From: Sequoia sempervirens
Lineage: Eukaryota; Streptophyta; Pinopsida; Cupressales; Cupressaceae
NCBI GenBank assembly: GCA_007258455.2
Contig: VDFB02270651.1
Span: 488,849,288 to 488,913,287 of the forward strand
DNA length: 64,000 bases
Reading direction: 5' to 3'
The notes under the pieces were generated by a model. The model worked only from the letters and a program-made list of their open reading frames with translations, ran no database searches and was not told the DNA's origin. Position 1 is the stretch's first letter; every line of letters starts with the position of its first letter. Below are positions 12,929-24,570 of the stretch, piece by piece. Position numbers and translations under genes: made by a program.

Positions 12929-13570
12929 TGTTGAACATCTAAAATATTGAGAGGGGAGGGGTGAATGAATATTCTTCTAAAAATATTAAAACTTTTGAAT
13001 AGCTGACCACATAACGTAATTAAAAGTATTGAATAGAACCAATGCAACACAACATCACATAACAAAACACAAAGGTGGATCACTATTGGGGTGGCTCACT
13101 ACTAGGTTGGCTCACTGCTCAAAATACAAAAACTAGTTATGACAATTGAAAGACAACTTACAACTAGAGAATGTGTTACAAAAATGAACTACTATGATTG
13201 CACCTACATATGCATGAATATAGTTCTTGTTGAAGCACAAAGATCTACAATACAAACACTATATCAATTTACAATATATATCAGCAAATCACTCACACAT
13301 CACATATCATTCTTCATCATTTTTGTTTATGTCACTTCACATATATATACACACCAGATCTACATATCTACTTTAGTCGACTTGCATTGGAGATGAAGTT
13401 GGATGAGCACATTACACAAGATATTAAAGATGTTAGAATACATCCAAATAGATATCCCATGCTATACATAATAGTGTCAAACCAGAAACCTTGTGTTGGT
13501 AACATCTCTTCCAGAACAAGAGATGAGTCAAAGATAAGAATACTTGACCAATCAATGAAAAATATCAACA
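12929..13570 (-). repeat. 3' LTR of element C
   Basis: On the plus strand it runs TGTTGAACATC...AAATATCAACA. A hand comparison with the 5' LTR over its first 133 bases gives about 13 differences (near 10 percent). It lacks an internal stretch of about 85 bases (around 13055) that the 5' LTR keeps, which explains the length difference. Confidence 0.85.
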
Positions 13571-13583
13571 ATCTCCCCCTTTT
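13571..13583 (-). promoter_or_regulatory. Polypurine tract of element C
   Basis: The minus strand reads AAAAGGGGGAGAT directly before the 3' LTR. This primes plus-strand DNA synthesis in copia elements. A second similar run is at about 13695-13707. Confidence 0.8.
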
Positions 13584-14098
13584 TAATTGATGAAAAACAA
13601 AATTTTAGAATACAAATACTTCAAAAGATAAAATATAGAACTCCCCCTAAGATGAATATCTCTATTTCTTGAAACCTTTTCTTCTTCTTTCTATTTCTCC
13701 CCCTTTTGACATCAATGAATAAGGGGTGTAGGGAAAACTTGTTAGGATGTGCCATCAATAAAATAATACTTGATTTTCTGAAGATGGGTGACCAACTTAC
13801 CCTTATTATCATTCCATTGCAAAATTTCCCTGGTTAGAATCTATGCATGAACTTGAATAGAGTCAAGAAGAGATTCTCCATCTTTAAAGGAGCAAGGGTT
13901 AGAAAGATTTACTTGTTTTTCCTTTAGGAGGGAGTGATTCATCAGTGAAATTCTATCAGCACACATCTCTCAAAAATTTTTTAAGGGTAGAATGATGTTG
14001 TTCCATTGTTGTTGAAATTCGAAGTACCTTTTGTGCAGTTCCTCAATTAATGATCTCCCAAAACCAAACAAGTCTTCAAATAGCTTGAAAGAATGGTA
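13584..14098 (-). other. Untranslated 3' part of element C
   Basis: Between the nested solo LTR and the PPT. It carries extra purine runs on the minus strand but no supportable ORF. Confidence 0.4.
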
Positions 14099-15023
14099 TG
14101 TTGGAATCAAGAAACATTGAGAGGGGGGTGAATTAGTGTTTTGAAAAATTTAGCTTTATTAACTTGATTTTTAAACCATTTATAAAATTGAACAAAAAGA
14201 AAGATGCAAGAACACAAAGCAATCAACCACAACACCATAACACATGGATTTTTACATGGAAACCCTATTATGGGAAAAACCATGGTGAAGGTTAATCCAT
14301 AATATGAGTATACTTAAAATAAGTGCTTATAAATGTGGAATGCACATGCATTCAGGAGCACTTCATAAAGTTCACTACTCAAATACAAAAGGCTTACTAC
14401 CTAAAGAACACTCACTATCTTACAGTCACATATAGACAATTGGAGTGGATGAACTATGAGATAGCATCTACTAATTCCTAATTATAGTTTCAATTAAGAA
14501 CATTGACCACATTCTTCACATTCTATCTAATTCTACTCTTGAAACTCTATCTAATTTAATTCAAATCACCAATCTTTGTTTTGCTCAAGTGAAATTGCAC
14601 ACAATCGATCTATAATCCTTATAACTCTTGCATCAAATGCATCATATGTCAAAATTATATGAATAATCGATTATATATATCCACAACTAGAGAATAGAAC
14701 AACTTTATGTTGGATTTAACAAAATATGAAACATTTACAATCTGTCAGCCCAATCCATAAACAATTATGAATGTGATCCAAACAATGTCAGCCAAAACAT
14801 AGTAAGAACCCAAAACATGTATCAAACATGAAACACCTTAAAAAATTATGCCTCATAGATCCACAACACACTATACTCATCTAGTCATCCTTTTTGTCAG
14901 ATGTCCTATTTTAGCTTGACAGTTAACACATATCCTCAATCTAACTTCCAATATAAGCAATTCCTAACTAGGGTTGCCATCAATGACAACACCGGATGAC
15001 TTGTGCACTGTCTCTTGCCAACA
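14099..15023 (-). mobile_element. Solo copia LTR nested in element C
   Basis: A 925-base insertion reading TGTTGGAATCAAG...TCTTGCCAACA on the plus strand, flanked by perfect TGGTA repeats (14094-14098 and 15024-15028). The segment ACATTGAGAGGGGGGTGAATTAG near its left end matches the U5 end of the element C and B LTRs (reverse: CTAATTCACCCCCCTCTC), giving minus orientation. No internal domain remains. Confidence 0.8.
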
Positions 15024-15028
15024 TGGTA

Positions 15029-17719
15029 TACCTACCAAATTGTTGACTCAATTGAGTCAATCTCTTTTCTAATAATAGTTGTGGAATCTAGCCACTACAA
15101 GATATATAAATACAAAGAATTTCCTTCCTCAAGAAGGTCTTGACCTTGCTTGGTTAGCTATTGAATATTTGTGAAGGCATTTGTACATCGCTCTTTCAAT
15201 TTTGGCAAGAGCTTTTTCCTTTTAGCTTCCTTTTCCCTATGGAGCTTTTCATTCAAACAGGAAGAGAAGTCCTTCAAAACATTCTCAAGTGTTATGCATT
15301 TATCTATATTGCTTCTGAACTGATTTATATTGCATTCTAGAATAATTCTATGGAGATCAGCAATAGTTTCCTCAATCAATTTATCTTTTTCTTCTAACTC
15401 CTTAATCATGTCAATTTTGGTGGAAGCCTAAATGGACTCACCAATTTGAAATTTTTGAATAGGATTAATCTTCTCAAGGTCAAGAATTATCTTGGAATAG
15501 GTGATGGGTTAGACCATAATTGGTGAAGCAAGTAAGCTCTTCAAAGTTTCATCAACACTTTCTTGTCTTTTCTCAATTGTCCCTGCTCCCAGTTCTTCAC
15601 CTTTTTCTTTCTTTGTATTCTATTCATGTTTCCTGGTAGAAATTTCCTCTACATTTTTCTCTTCTTTTCTTCTAGTTTCCTCTTCTTCATTTTCAATTCT
15701 CTCCTCTTTTCTTTCATCTCCTTTTTCTTGTTCTTATTATTCATTTACTGGAGCAAAATATTTATCCAAAGAAAGAGTACATTCAATTTTTCGAGGATTT
15801 GAATCAAGATTGTATACTTTTGTATCAATGTATTTTGGTACAAGATTTGCAACATTTTCAGTATCTAGTTTCTCATGAGAGCGTGTGGGGGTAGTAGATG
15901 ATGGAGTAGAGCCATCATCAATCAACATCCCATGTTTTCCTACCATGCTTGTAAGCCTGCCAATGATATCTACTTTCAATTTTCCTACAACTTCTTTGTT
16001 TCCCATAAGGGTATGTTCCCTTTTCTTTATTCTCAACCCTAACCAACTGAGTTCCTTGAAAATTGCTAATTCTTCCTCTTTTACAAGTTTGAAGAAAATG
16101 TAAATACATTCACTAACAATTTCCTTGTCTATTTTCCTAGCTTTTTCTTGGATTGTATTTAGACCAACCCAAAGACTATAAAAAATATCCTCTCTAAAAT
16201 TATCTATATTTCCATCTAATCTTGAGTAGTATAGAAAAAATGCTTGTATTATGTTTTATTTTCCTTTGGAAGTGGCTGAGTTATATAAATCACCAACCTC
16301 TTTGGATTTTCCTTCTACAAGTAGTTCAAATAAAGTATCTACATCAGGAGGATCACAAGTTGTACCTTTTTGGATTTATTCTCTCAGACCTTAATTTGGT
16401 ACAAGTCAAGGTCCAATTCTGATTTAGATCTTACAAAGACAGGGTGAGCCTTAGTGGCTTTCACTTCTTTTTCCTTCTTGCTTTGAGTAGGCAAAGGAAG
16501 ACCTTTCTTCCTCTTAGTAGAAAGACTCTCCAATTCTTTTGATTTTGTAGTGATACCGGATGGGCTACCAGTTGTACGTTGAGTAATTCTTCTGAGAGCT
16601 ACAAGTCCCTCCGCTGTCATACCACTTTCTTCCTTAATTTCTTTCATAACCTTTTTTACTCTTTTTTTTCTTTCCTTTGAGATCTACTAATCCAAGATTT
16701 ATCTAAAATCTTCCTATTGTGCCAAAGCTCTTTTGAGAGGCATTTATCAGAATTTCTAAAAGAAATTTTGCAATACATTCAACATATTCTTCTGATGCTT
16801 CATACCCCAATTCTAGTATCCACTGAGTTATTGGTACAATAACTTCCATTATACATTTCTTGACTCTAACTATGAATGTGATATCATCCTTATATTTGGA
16901 AACTATAGATTTAGGGATTCTATCCCAGTTGTGCATCTTATATAGAATTGAAGAGAAAAATGAAGTAAATGTCATTTCTTGTGTAGTAGTATTAGAATAC
17001 CTCCTCATTCACTCAACAATCTGGTGAGCAATTGGTTTTTCAAAAAACCACACTACCAGACCTAGACTGGACATTTCATGCATGAAGTAGAATGGCAAAC
17101 AGAGTGCAAGGGTTCCATACCATAACACAACTTTCTTCTTACTTCATTTGCATTGATTCAAATTCTCAAGGAATTGTTCTTTGATGAGCTCAGAAAAGTC
17201 ATAGTCCACTCCATTTACAACCATATTGTATGCATTTTAGATGGTTGTAGCTGAGATGGAATTATCTCGGTTGGTGTTTTAGATTTTTTTTCTAATGAAC
17301 TAGGAAACTTACCTCATGGCTATATTTGTCACTAAATGAATTGCTAGAGACCTACTGTCAAAAAAAGCTTGAGTTAGGTTTTCAACTTCCTTTTTTTTTT
17401 TTACTACCTTAGGTATCAGAAGAATACCAGTGTCATTCAACCCAATAAAAATATTCATTACTTCCTTGCTAATTAGATGAGTTTTATCTAGCCATAGGAA
17501 GGTGTCATGGAACATGTTCATAGCCATTCATACCCATTTATCATCAAAATAGAAATGTGGGAATTCATTCCAGACATGCAATTTCTTTTCTTCCAGAACC
17601 TTCTATTCAAGTTTGGCATTGAAGTCATCACTAGTAATTTCATTTATCCATAAATCAAGTAACTTGGTGTGATTGAACTCTTTGAGCTTCAAATGAATGT
17701 AAGCCCTAACATCCTCCAT
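15029..17719 (-). pseudogene. Unknown long ORF of element C (ORF-C)
   Basis: From a possible start at 17719 the minus strand reads MEDVRAYIHLKLKEFNHTKL, LDLWINEITSDDFNAKLE, KLHVWNEFPHFYFDD, MAMNMFHDTFLWLDKTHLIS and EVMNIFIGLNDTGILLIPKV. Further on come ILYKMHNWDRIPKSIVSKYK (about 16940), a Ser/Thr/Lys-rich linker (16647-16384) and an acidic coiled coil IKELEEKDKLIEETIADLHR (15409-15158). Stops and frameshifts interrupt it. It sits where copia elements carry pol, but no integrase, RT or RNase H motif is present. Function unknown. Layout (globular N part, low-complexity middle, coiled-coil tail) is like the ORFs at 3230-7509 and 50200-53680. An in-frame TAA lies just upstream of the proposed start. 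Confidence 0.5.
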
Positions 17720-18259
17720 AGGAATAAATCTATGTGGGATTTTTTATTATCAACCAACCATATCATTTTCAATTGATATATTCAAATACTTCTTGAATTC
17801 AATATGAGGTTGAGATGTCACATTGACCAGAGTGGGAATAGTCATAACTGAAAGTGCATAGAAATAGAAAAATTTGAGAAAAATACCTCTTGCTGCTGCT
17901 CAAACCCTAGTACATAGGTCAATTTCTTTCTTCAACTTAGCTCCTTATAATCCTTTCACTTGGGTAGTCAAAATGACTTGTTGATTTTACTTTTAAGTTG
18001 ATTCTATAATCAGTGCACCTTTTGCATTAAGTGCACCATAACACTTTTTGTGATTCCCTATTCATCAGATTGATGCGAATTTATGTGATGTCTGGAAGAT
18101 GCTTGTTCATAGTTCATATCTACTGGAGACTCCTTGATCAAGTAGATATAATAGGCATGCAAGCTCTTTTCTCTTGAAGGAGGAAGAGGTAGTCTAAACT
18201 TTCTTCCCCCAGGCAATAGCCAAAGAGAGGTTAATTGCCAGAGCAGATGTCTGAACCAA

Positions 18260-19200
18260 AGTTGGATCCATTTTCTTCTTTATTTCTCTAGATCTTCTTC
18301 TTTTTGGCCTTAACCTTTTCTTTATTGATTATCTCCCTTGGTTCAGTTGGCTTGACTACATTTTTTCTATAGAATCTTGCAATCTATCCAATTTTATTGC
18401 AATTATAACACTTGTTGGTTTTCTTCTTTTGTCCTAACCAACACTGTTCAACCTTATGTCCATATGTATAACATGTATATCAGTATCCACTAAAAAAATT
18501 GCTTCTATTTGGTTTCCAACAATCATTATCTTTGTGACCATTACCATTTCAATTATGGCATCTATCATAGTAAGATCTATCTTTCTAAGTCACATAAGTT
18601 CTACAATTTATTGCTTTAAGACCCAATTTATTGCAATTGAAACAATGACCATTAAAAGAGAAGGGTCTTCTACTTTCCTAATGATTTGCTAGAGACTTGC
18701 CTTTTTTTTCATTGCTAGATTCAGTCTTAGCTTCCTTTTTCATATCAGGCTTATTGTATGAGCATTCACCAACTTCATAGCCTAAGCCTTCCTTGTTTTT
18801 TGGTGGTCTTTGGGCTTCCAAAAATTCATCAAGCTTTTCTAAACTTTCTTTGTATTTGACCTCTTGCTTCTTTGATTCTTCTAAATTTGATTTAAGAGAT
18901 GCAGCTTCTTGTTCCAAATTTTTGCATTCATTACATTTTCCTTTGATTACATTATTTAGATTTTCCTTGGTCTTTTCGTCCTTTTCACTCTTAGCTATCA
19001 AATCAAGAATAGTAACATTTGTTGACTTGAGTTCATTACTGACCTCCTTATGCCTTACCTTAAATTTTTGGATCTGATATTTAGCTTACGAATCCAATCA
19101 TTTTCTATTTGAATATTTTTTGAGAGTTCCTTATTTTCATCTTCAATAGCTTCAAGATCTTCAAAGATGCACATGAGTTCTTTTTGATCCTTATGTCCAA
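18260..19200 (-). pseudogene. Truncated copia gag with four zinc knuckles (element C)
   Basis: The minus strand gives a coiled coil (19001-18678) ending in KLDEFLEAQRPPKNKEGLGYE, a string known from plant copia gag proteins. Four CCHC-type nucleic-acid-binding knuckles in series follow: CFNCNKLGLKAINC (His replaced by Leu), CHN-stop-NGNGHKDNDC (second Cys now a stop), CYTYGHKVEQC (shortened) and CYNCNKIG-stop-IARFY (His is a stop, last Cys is Tyr). The N-terminal capsid part is missing, because the PBS is only about 45 bases upstream. Gag packages the element RNA, and this copy cannot make it. Confidence 0.65.
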
Positions 19201-19244
19201 CCTTTCAGATCTCCTTTGACCTGTTAGACTCTTCCAAAGGATTT

Positions 19245-19258
19245 GGCTCTGATACCAA
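19245..19258 (-). promoter_or_regulatory. Primer binding site of element C
   Basis: The minus strand reads TTGGTATCAGAGCC just inside the 5' LTR. It matches the 3' end complement of plant initiator Met-tRNA, the usual copia primer. Confidence 0.85.
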
Positions 19259-19259
19259 T

Positions 19260-20005
19260 TGTTGAACATCTAAAATATTGAGATGGGAGGGGTGAATCAA
19301 TATTCCTCTAAAAATATTAAATTTTTTGAATAGCTGACCACATAACATAATTAAAAATACTAAACAAAACTAATGAAACACAACATCACATTACACCAAT
19401 ATTTTTATGTGGAAACCAAAGAAGGGAAAAACCATGGAGAGGGTTAACTCTCAAGTACTAAGTAACTAGATAAAAAATACAAAGGTGGCTCACTGCTAGG
19501 GTGGCTCACTATCGGTGGGATCACTACCCAAAATACAAAAACTAGCTATGACAGCTGAAAGATGACATACAATTGGAGTATGTGTTACAAAATTGTATGT
19601 GTTACAAAATTGAACTACTATAATTGTATCTACATATGAAGGAATACAGTTCTCACTAAAGCACAAAGATATTTTGTACAAACACTATATCAATTCACAA
19701 AATATATTAGCAAATCACTATCACACATCACATATCATTCTTCATCATTTTTGTTTATGTCGCTTCACATATATATACACCAGATCTGCATATCTACTTT
19801 AGTCAACTTGTGTTGAATACGAATTTAGATGAGCACATTACACAAGATGTTGAAGATGTTAGCATATATGCAAAAAGATATCCCATGCTATACTGAATAG
19901 TGCTAGACCCAAAACCTTTTAATGTTAACACCGCTATCGAAACAAGAGATAAGATGGAGATAGGAATACCAAACCGGTCAATGCCATCAATGACAAATAT
20001 CAACA
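19260..20005 (-). repeat. 5' LTR of element C
   Basis: A 746-base partner of 12929-13570 with the same ends. It contains a 17-base tandem duplication TATGTGTTACAAAATTG (about 19576-19613) not present in the 3' LTR. Confidence 0.85.
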
Positions 20006-20010
20006 CATTT

Positions 20011-20200
20011 GATGTATGCTTGTAGTTGCATTCCAAAATGAAATGCACATAGCACTAGGCTTGTCAACTTTAACCTCCAGAATCACCCTATAACCGTTAG
20101 ATTTGCAAAGATCAATGATTTAGATATTTTTGTCAATGCAAGACAACCATTTACTAAATTTGTAGTCCGATAGTAACCAATTGACATTTCAATGTTTCAT
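20011..20200 (-). pseudogene. Possible host coding remnant interrupted by element C
   Basis: The minus strand reads LSDYKFSKWLSCIDKNI-stop-IIDLCKSNGYRVILEVKVDK, then SAMCISFWNATTSIHQM. It continues as LIEWLSNL on the far side of element C if one CATTT copy is removed. The composition looks coding, but the piece is short and I do not recognise it. It could be an older retroelement. Confidence 0.25.
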
Positions 20201-20259
20201 TCACTTTTATTTTTTGTTGATCTCCCTTGGTTCTTGGTATCATTATTCATTTTATTAAG

Positions 20260-21854
20260 TGAAATGAAGAAAATTGGTGGGCTTTCTTTCACTTTTGGGG
20301 TTTTGGACCTAAAAGGAGAGAGACCATTTCCTACCTTTTCATTTGAGAACAAACCCTTGAGATTTCAATGCAAAGGAGATTGAAACCTTATAAGGGATTG
20401 TTCTAGGGATTGAATGATGTTTATTGAGGGGTTCACCACCAAGTGTAAACTTGGAAAAGACAATGAATTGGAAAACGTAGTGTGATATGCAAAATGTCCT
20501 AGAAAATGCCCTAGAAATGTAAATAAAGTATAACAGAAAAGAAAAATGTAAATGGTGTGCACCTATAAACCTTGAAGAGACTAGAAATAGCTCTAAAATT
20601 CTAGAAATATTAACTTTTAATGCTAGTGGGACTCATTCGCCAGCCCAGGAGAATCAGTCCTAGATCTTGATTCTTGCACGAGAGTTTGTTTCAAGGAAAA
20701 CGGTATTAGAATCTAGAAATAGATTCGATAGATAGCTATAGTGGGACACATTTTCCACTCTTGTAAAATTAGTCTCATTCAACTATTTCAAAAATTGAAA
20801 GCTTTGATCTGTACTCCAAAAATTTCCCTTTCCTTCCAACCTAAGTTCCAAATCTAAATCTGTGAAAAAAACCTACAAAATAGAATTCAAATTGATTTTC
20901 TAATGGGGATTTTCCTCTTTCAAACCCCTAGTTTGGTAATTAAACCTTGATAGAAATCATGAAATGTGCATAAAAATCCTAGCCTTAAGTGTGTCTAAGA
21001 CTAAGAAATCTGAAAGATAATGCAATCCTATTCTAATGTGTAAGCATATGATATAATAATGGAAATGTAAAGATGAATATAACTCACTTGTTATGATCTC
21101 TAATCACCTCAAGTGAGCTCTAATGATGCTTGTACCTTAGGCTAAATGAATATTTACAATGGAAGATGGAATTACTAAGGAAACAAGTCTTTAGGATTGG
21201 TTTCATGGCTAGTTGCATCTCCCCACCTAGAATCCATCATGATTCACCATAGGCATCCATGATATACCCTCGAAAATGCTAGATCTTGATTGAAAGTGAG
21301 CTTGAAGACTTGCAAAAATACTTTAATGTTTCTCCAATGCTTCAACTTTGATTGATTTTGGAATTGAAATGCTCTTGTGAAAGATTCCTTGAAGATTCTT
21401 GATTCTTGATGCTTGCTCAGAGTGCTTATATTGTGAAAAATGACTTAGAAGCTTGATTTTATAGGCATTATCACATAATTGACTGTTATTTAGATCTCAA
21501 AGGCCAACATCTACCACAACCATGAATTAAATTGATGAATTCCCACTCAAATTTGAAAAAGAGCCCAAATGGGACCCATTCACCACATTTTGTGAATGGG
21601 TCCCACCTAAGGGGACTCATTTGCCAAAGGTGGTGAATGAGTCACACCTTAGCTTTTTGAGGTGGGTTTTCAATATTTTCAGGGATTTAAGTGATTTATA
21701 TGATTTTTGAGTTAAATGAGCCTCGAGATTTGAAATAATGGTCTTAGGGGCCAATAAATGGTGATTTAAAGGGGTAATTAATGCAAGGGTTCCAAAATAT
21801 GTCCAAATTTTGTGTGAAATTGCCTCTTTCTTCAAGAGTGCATAATTTTCTACA
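20260..21854 (-). repeat. 3' LTR of element G1
   Basis: The plus strand begins TGAAATGAAG and ends TTTTCTACA. Its left flank is TTAAG, but the partner duplication is outside the window. It aligns along its length with 32393-33985. It contains four imperfect hairpins built on GGGACTCATTCRCCA at 20628-20660, 20743-20775, 21571-21604 and 21612-21645. Confidence 0.75.
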
Positions 21855-21876
21855 CTAAATTTATCCCCCACTTTAG
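21855..21876 (-). promoter_or_regulatory. Polypurine tract of G1
   Basis: The minus strand reads CTAAAGTGGGGGATAAATTTAG beside the 3' LTR. The same tract with small changes is at 33986-34001 in F. Confidence 0.65.
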
Positions 21877-22448
21877 CGCCCATATGACTCTATGCACATA
21901 TGTAAGCTAAAGGAATCCAATGATGATTTTTTTTCATAAAAGGATACACATATAAATTAAATTATGATAAGGGAGAATGAAACCACCACTGTAGTCACCT
22001 ACAAAGCCACAATGTTAGGAACCACATCCCACAATACAAATATGTTAGTTGTTCAAAAATATTCTTATCAAACCTCTAACTAGAAATAACATTTGAGGGT
22101 AGATGTCTGCCCCTCTTTGATTCCACTTGCTTTATGGAGGTGGAATCAAGGTAGAAATCTAGCTATGTCGAATAGGGTAAGTCATAGCATAGGGAATTTT
22201 CAAGTACCATGCCACATAATGATAGATGGTTGATAATTTTGGGAGCAGAATAATGACAATGCAACAAATGGCATAAAAATTGGAGCTCTCTAGTGCCTAT
22301 TATGTTCATTTTAGTGAAATGCATTTTTTAACCCTAATGTAGTAAAAACCTTAGTTTTAACTTACATAAGAGAAAAGAGTGAAGTTAATTCTAACTTTCT
22401 TTATCATTTACCTTTTGTAGCTTGAGCATGATTGAACAAGAGTGAAAT
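21877..22448. other. Spacer between G1 PPT and the PMD gene
   Basis: Non-coding. It is conserved with 34002-34589 in element F (for example the word GGAGGTGGAATCAAGGTAG). On the plus strand it is the upstream region of the PMD gene and may hold its promoter, but I see no clear TATA box. Confidence 0.4.
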
Positions 22449-24570
22449 ATGTCGAGTAGATGAGATTACATGCTTGGAAGACTAGATGTCAAATGGGACT
22501 AGGTGGCACACAACGAGCATCATCATGAGGTGAGTTTATTATTTTTGCCTATTCTTTGTCCTTACATAGTACTTTTATAATTTTTATGAATTTCTAGGTT
22601 TATTTAGGGCCTTGGAAAAAAGTTCACAAAGCATCCTCTATTTTCGCGAAGTGTCCCCTTTTTTGGAAAAGTGTCCCTTTTGTTTGTGAAGTGTCCCACT
22701 TTTTCACAAAGTGTTCTATTTCTTTGTGATGTGTCCCAAAATGGTTCTAAAGTGTCTAGGATCTTTAGGAAAGCACACTAGAACAACTTTAGTACACTTT
22801 TATGGTTATTGATATAAAAATTGAAGAGATCACATTGCTTATAGGACATATTTTTTCTTTTTCTATTAGGTTCCCACCCATTCACATCAGCATCTAGGTG
22901 GTAGACAAATCAACCTTCTTAAAGATTTATCCCCTACTCTCTTAGTGGAGGACATTGCTACAAAATGTTGAAGTATATTGGGAATACCTCATGCCCTCCA
23001 TGAGGTACCATGATGCTATGTTGATGGCACTAGCAGAGCACTGGGATGTCGATGCATGTAATTTCCATCTTTCGACTAGTGAGATGATGATCATGATAGA
23101 GGATGTGCATCACATAATCTGAGTTCCTATTCAGGGTGAGCAAGTATACTTCCAAGTAGAGTGGACCTTCTAGGAGATGAAATCTACCATACAGTATTGC
23201 CTTTGCAGACCATTACATGATGAGAGTGTGAGGGCATAGATAGATTTGGCTATGCTACTATATTCATGAGCCCCACTAGTTAAATGGATCATGATGCTAA
23301 CAGTTGCATTAGTAATCATCCCAAATGTATGAGGAGTACACCTAGATTGAGGACTGATACGAGGGATTGCAGAGCACTAGATAGTATATGCTTGGGGGTG
23401 TTGTATCCTAGTGCACCTGTAGTATGATCTTGGATGGTTTATCATTCGGGAGGTGCATAGTATGGTACATTGTATGCTTCTATATGTTTGGTGCCTTGAG
23501 AATATCACTTGTACCATACCTACCAACTTCCCATGTTTGATAGCCTTGGGGTATCATTAGGCCTTTGGCTATCCTCTATTATAGTTTTGGTAGTATGGTG
23601 ATTCACACTTTTGGAAAGTGTGGTTTGACCAACTAGAGGAGGATGAGATCCTTTGGAGACCTTATCAACTTGTGCTTCTGTGGCCAGATCACACTTGAAA
23701 AATGAGTAGACTATAGCTTGGAATATTTTTATTGGTAGACACAATTATGTAGTGCATCCTTTCTACTATGATCAGGTCATTCAACAATTTTTATAGATTC
23801 AAATAGCACCCAGGGCATGACCCTTCTTTAGGTATTAAATGTGGAATTCCCAAAGACCTGATGATACTGTATAGTTCATTGTAGAGGATGCTTTCCACGG
23901 TGACTTTGGGTGCTTAGAGCATGATATGCCTCTAGTATCTAATGCAAATGACATCGGTGCCATAGATGACTATGAGGAGTGGTCGAAAATATCAAAACCA
24001 TCTCCTACATTTCCTATGGAAGAGTAGATAGGTGATGTAGTACCACTCTAAGATGAGGAAGATGAGGAAGAGGATAGGGTCAAGGAGACACACTATAAGG
24101 TTGTAGACATATTTACAAATGTCATAGATGAGGAGTATGATAAGGATGCATATCTTGACTATGATGGCTAGGAAAAAGGAGATGAGGAGGAGGATCAGTC
24201 CATGAGAAATGGTGATGAGGCAGCAGATGAGGATCTAGTAGGGAATGAATGGGGAGAGCCCTGTCCCATTAGTTTGACTAGATCATGAGCAATAGTTGTA
24301 GTAGGCACCAGTATCCATAGTCATGGAGAGGCTAGCACATACTACATGCCCCCTACACATGAAGAGGCTAATTTTGCATATCCTATTTGGGATATAGGTG
24401 ATGATATTTTATTTATTGTTATATTTTTTTATTTTTCTTACACTATATATATATATATCATGATGTGTACTGATTATTTATTGTTTCTATCTTGTAGGAT
24501 TTGTGAGATATTTTTGTTATCTCTATTGATAGTTAGTTTTAGAGATAGTGCCCTCATTAATGGATGGGGA
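22449..24570 (+). pseudogene. Plant mobile domain (PMD) gene in G1, antisense to the element; 5' part
   Basis: A spliced plus-strand gene. Exon 1 (22449-22529) starts MSSR. Intron 1 (22530-22869) has GAG|GTGAGT and TCTATTAG|G. Exon 2 (22870-24397) encodes MALAEHWDVDACNFHLSTSE, MIMIEDVHHII, LWRPYQLVLLWPDH, LGIFIGRHNYVVHPFYYDQV and MWNSQRPDD, then an acidic tail rich in Asp/Glu. Intron 2 is 24398-24497 (AG|GTGATG, CTTGTAG|G). Exon 3 starts at 24498 and is cut at 24570 by copia element B. The order W-x-P-E/D-T-H/N-x-FHL followed by EDV and FWR-PY is that of PMD (aminotransferase-like) proteins, known both as host MAIN/MAIL proteins and inside transposons. Many stops (mostly TAG) show it is dead. 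Its role in the element is unknown. Confidence 0.65.
22631..22770 (+). repeat. 20-bp-period tandem repeat in PMD intron 1 (G1)
   Basis: The core GTGTCCC recurs at 22651, 22671, 22691, 22711 and 22731, with degenerate units at 22631 and 22752. The spacing is 20 bases with T-rich spacers. The same repeat with the same spacing lies in the matching intron of F (34790-34877). Confidence 0.8.

Larger units (their letters stand above)
12929..20005 (-). mobile_element. Element C: non-autonomous copia-type LTR retrotransposon
   Basis: A structurally complete element of 7,077 bases, of which 925 plus a 5-base TSD belong to a nested solo LTR. It has LTRs at both ends, a Met-tRNA-type PBS (minus TTGGTATCAGAGCC) next to the 5' LTR, and a PPT (minus AAAAGGGGGAGAT) next to the 3' LTR. 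It is flanked by perfect 5-base duplications CATTT (12924-12928 and 20006-20010). The interior has a gag-type coiled coil and four zinc knuckles, then an unknown long ORF. No integrase, RT or RNase H was found. It would have depended on enzymes from another copia element. Confidence 0.85.

Noticed and set aside
15563..15802. Phe/Ser/Leu-rich plus-strand frame (membrane-like)
   Set aside because: It is the complement of the Glu/Lys-rich coiled coil of ORF-C on the minus strand.
18793..19077. Plus-strand frame of 94 codons
   Set aside because: Shadow of the gag coiled coil on the minus strand, which carries recognisable motifs.
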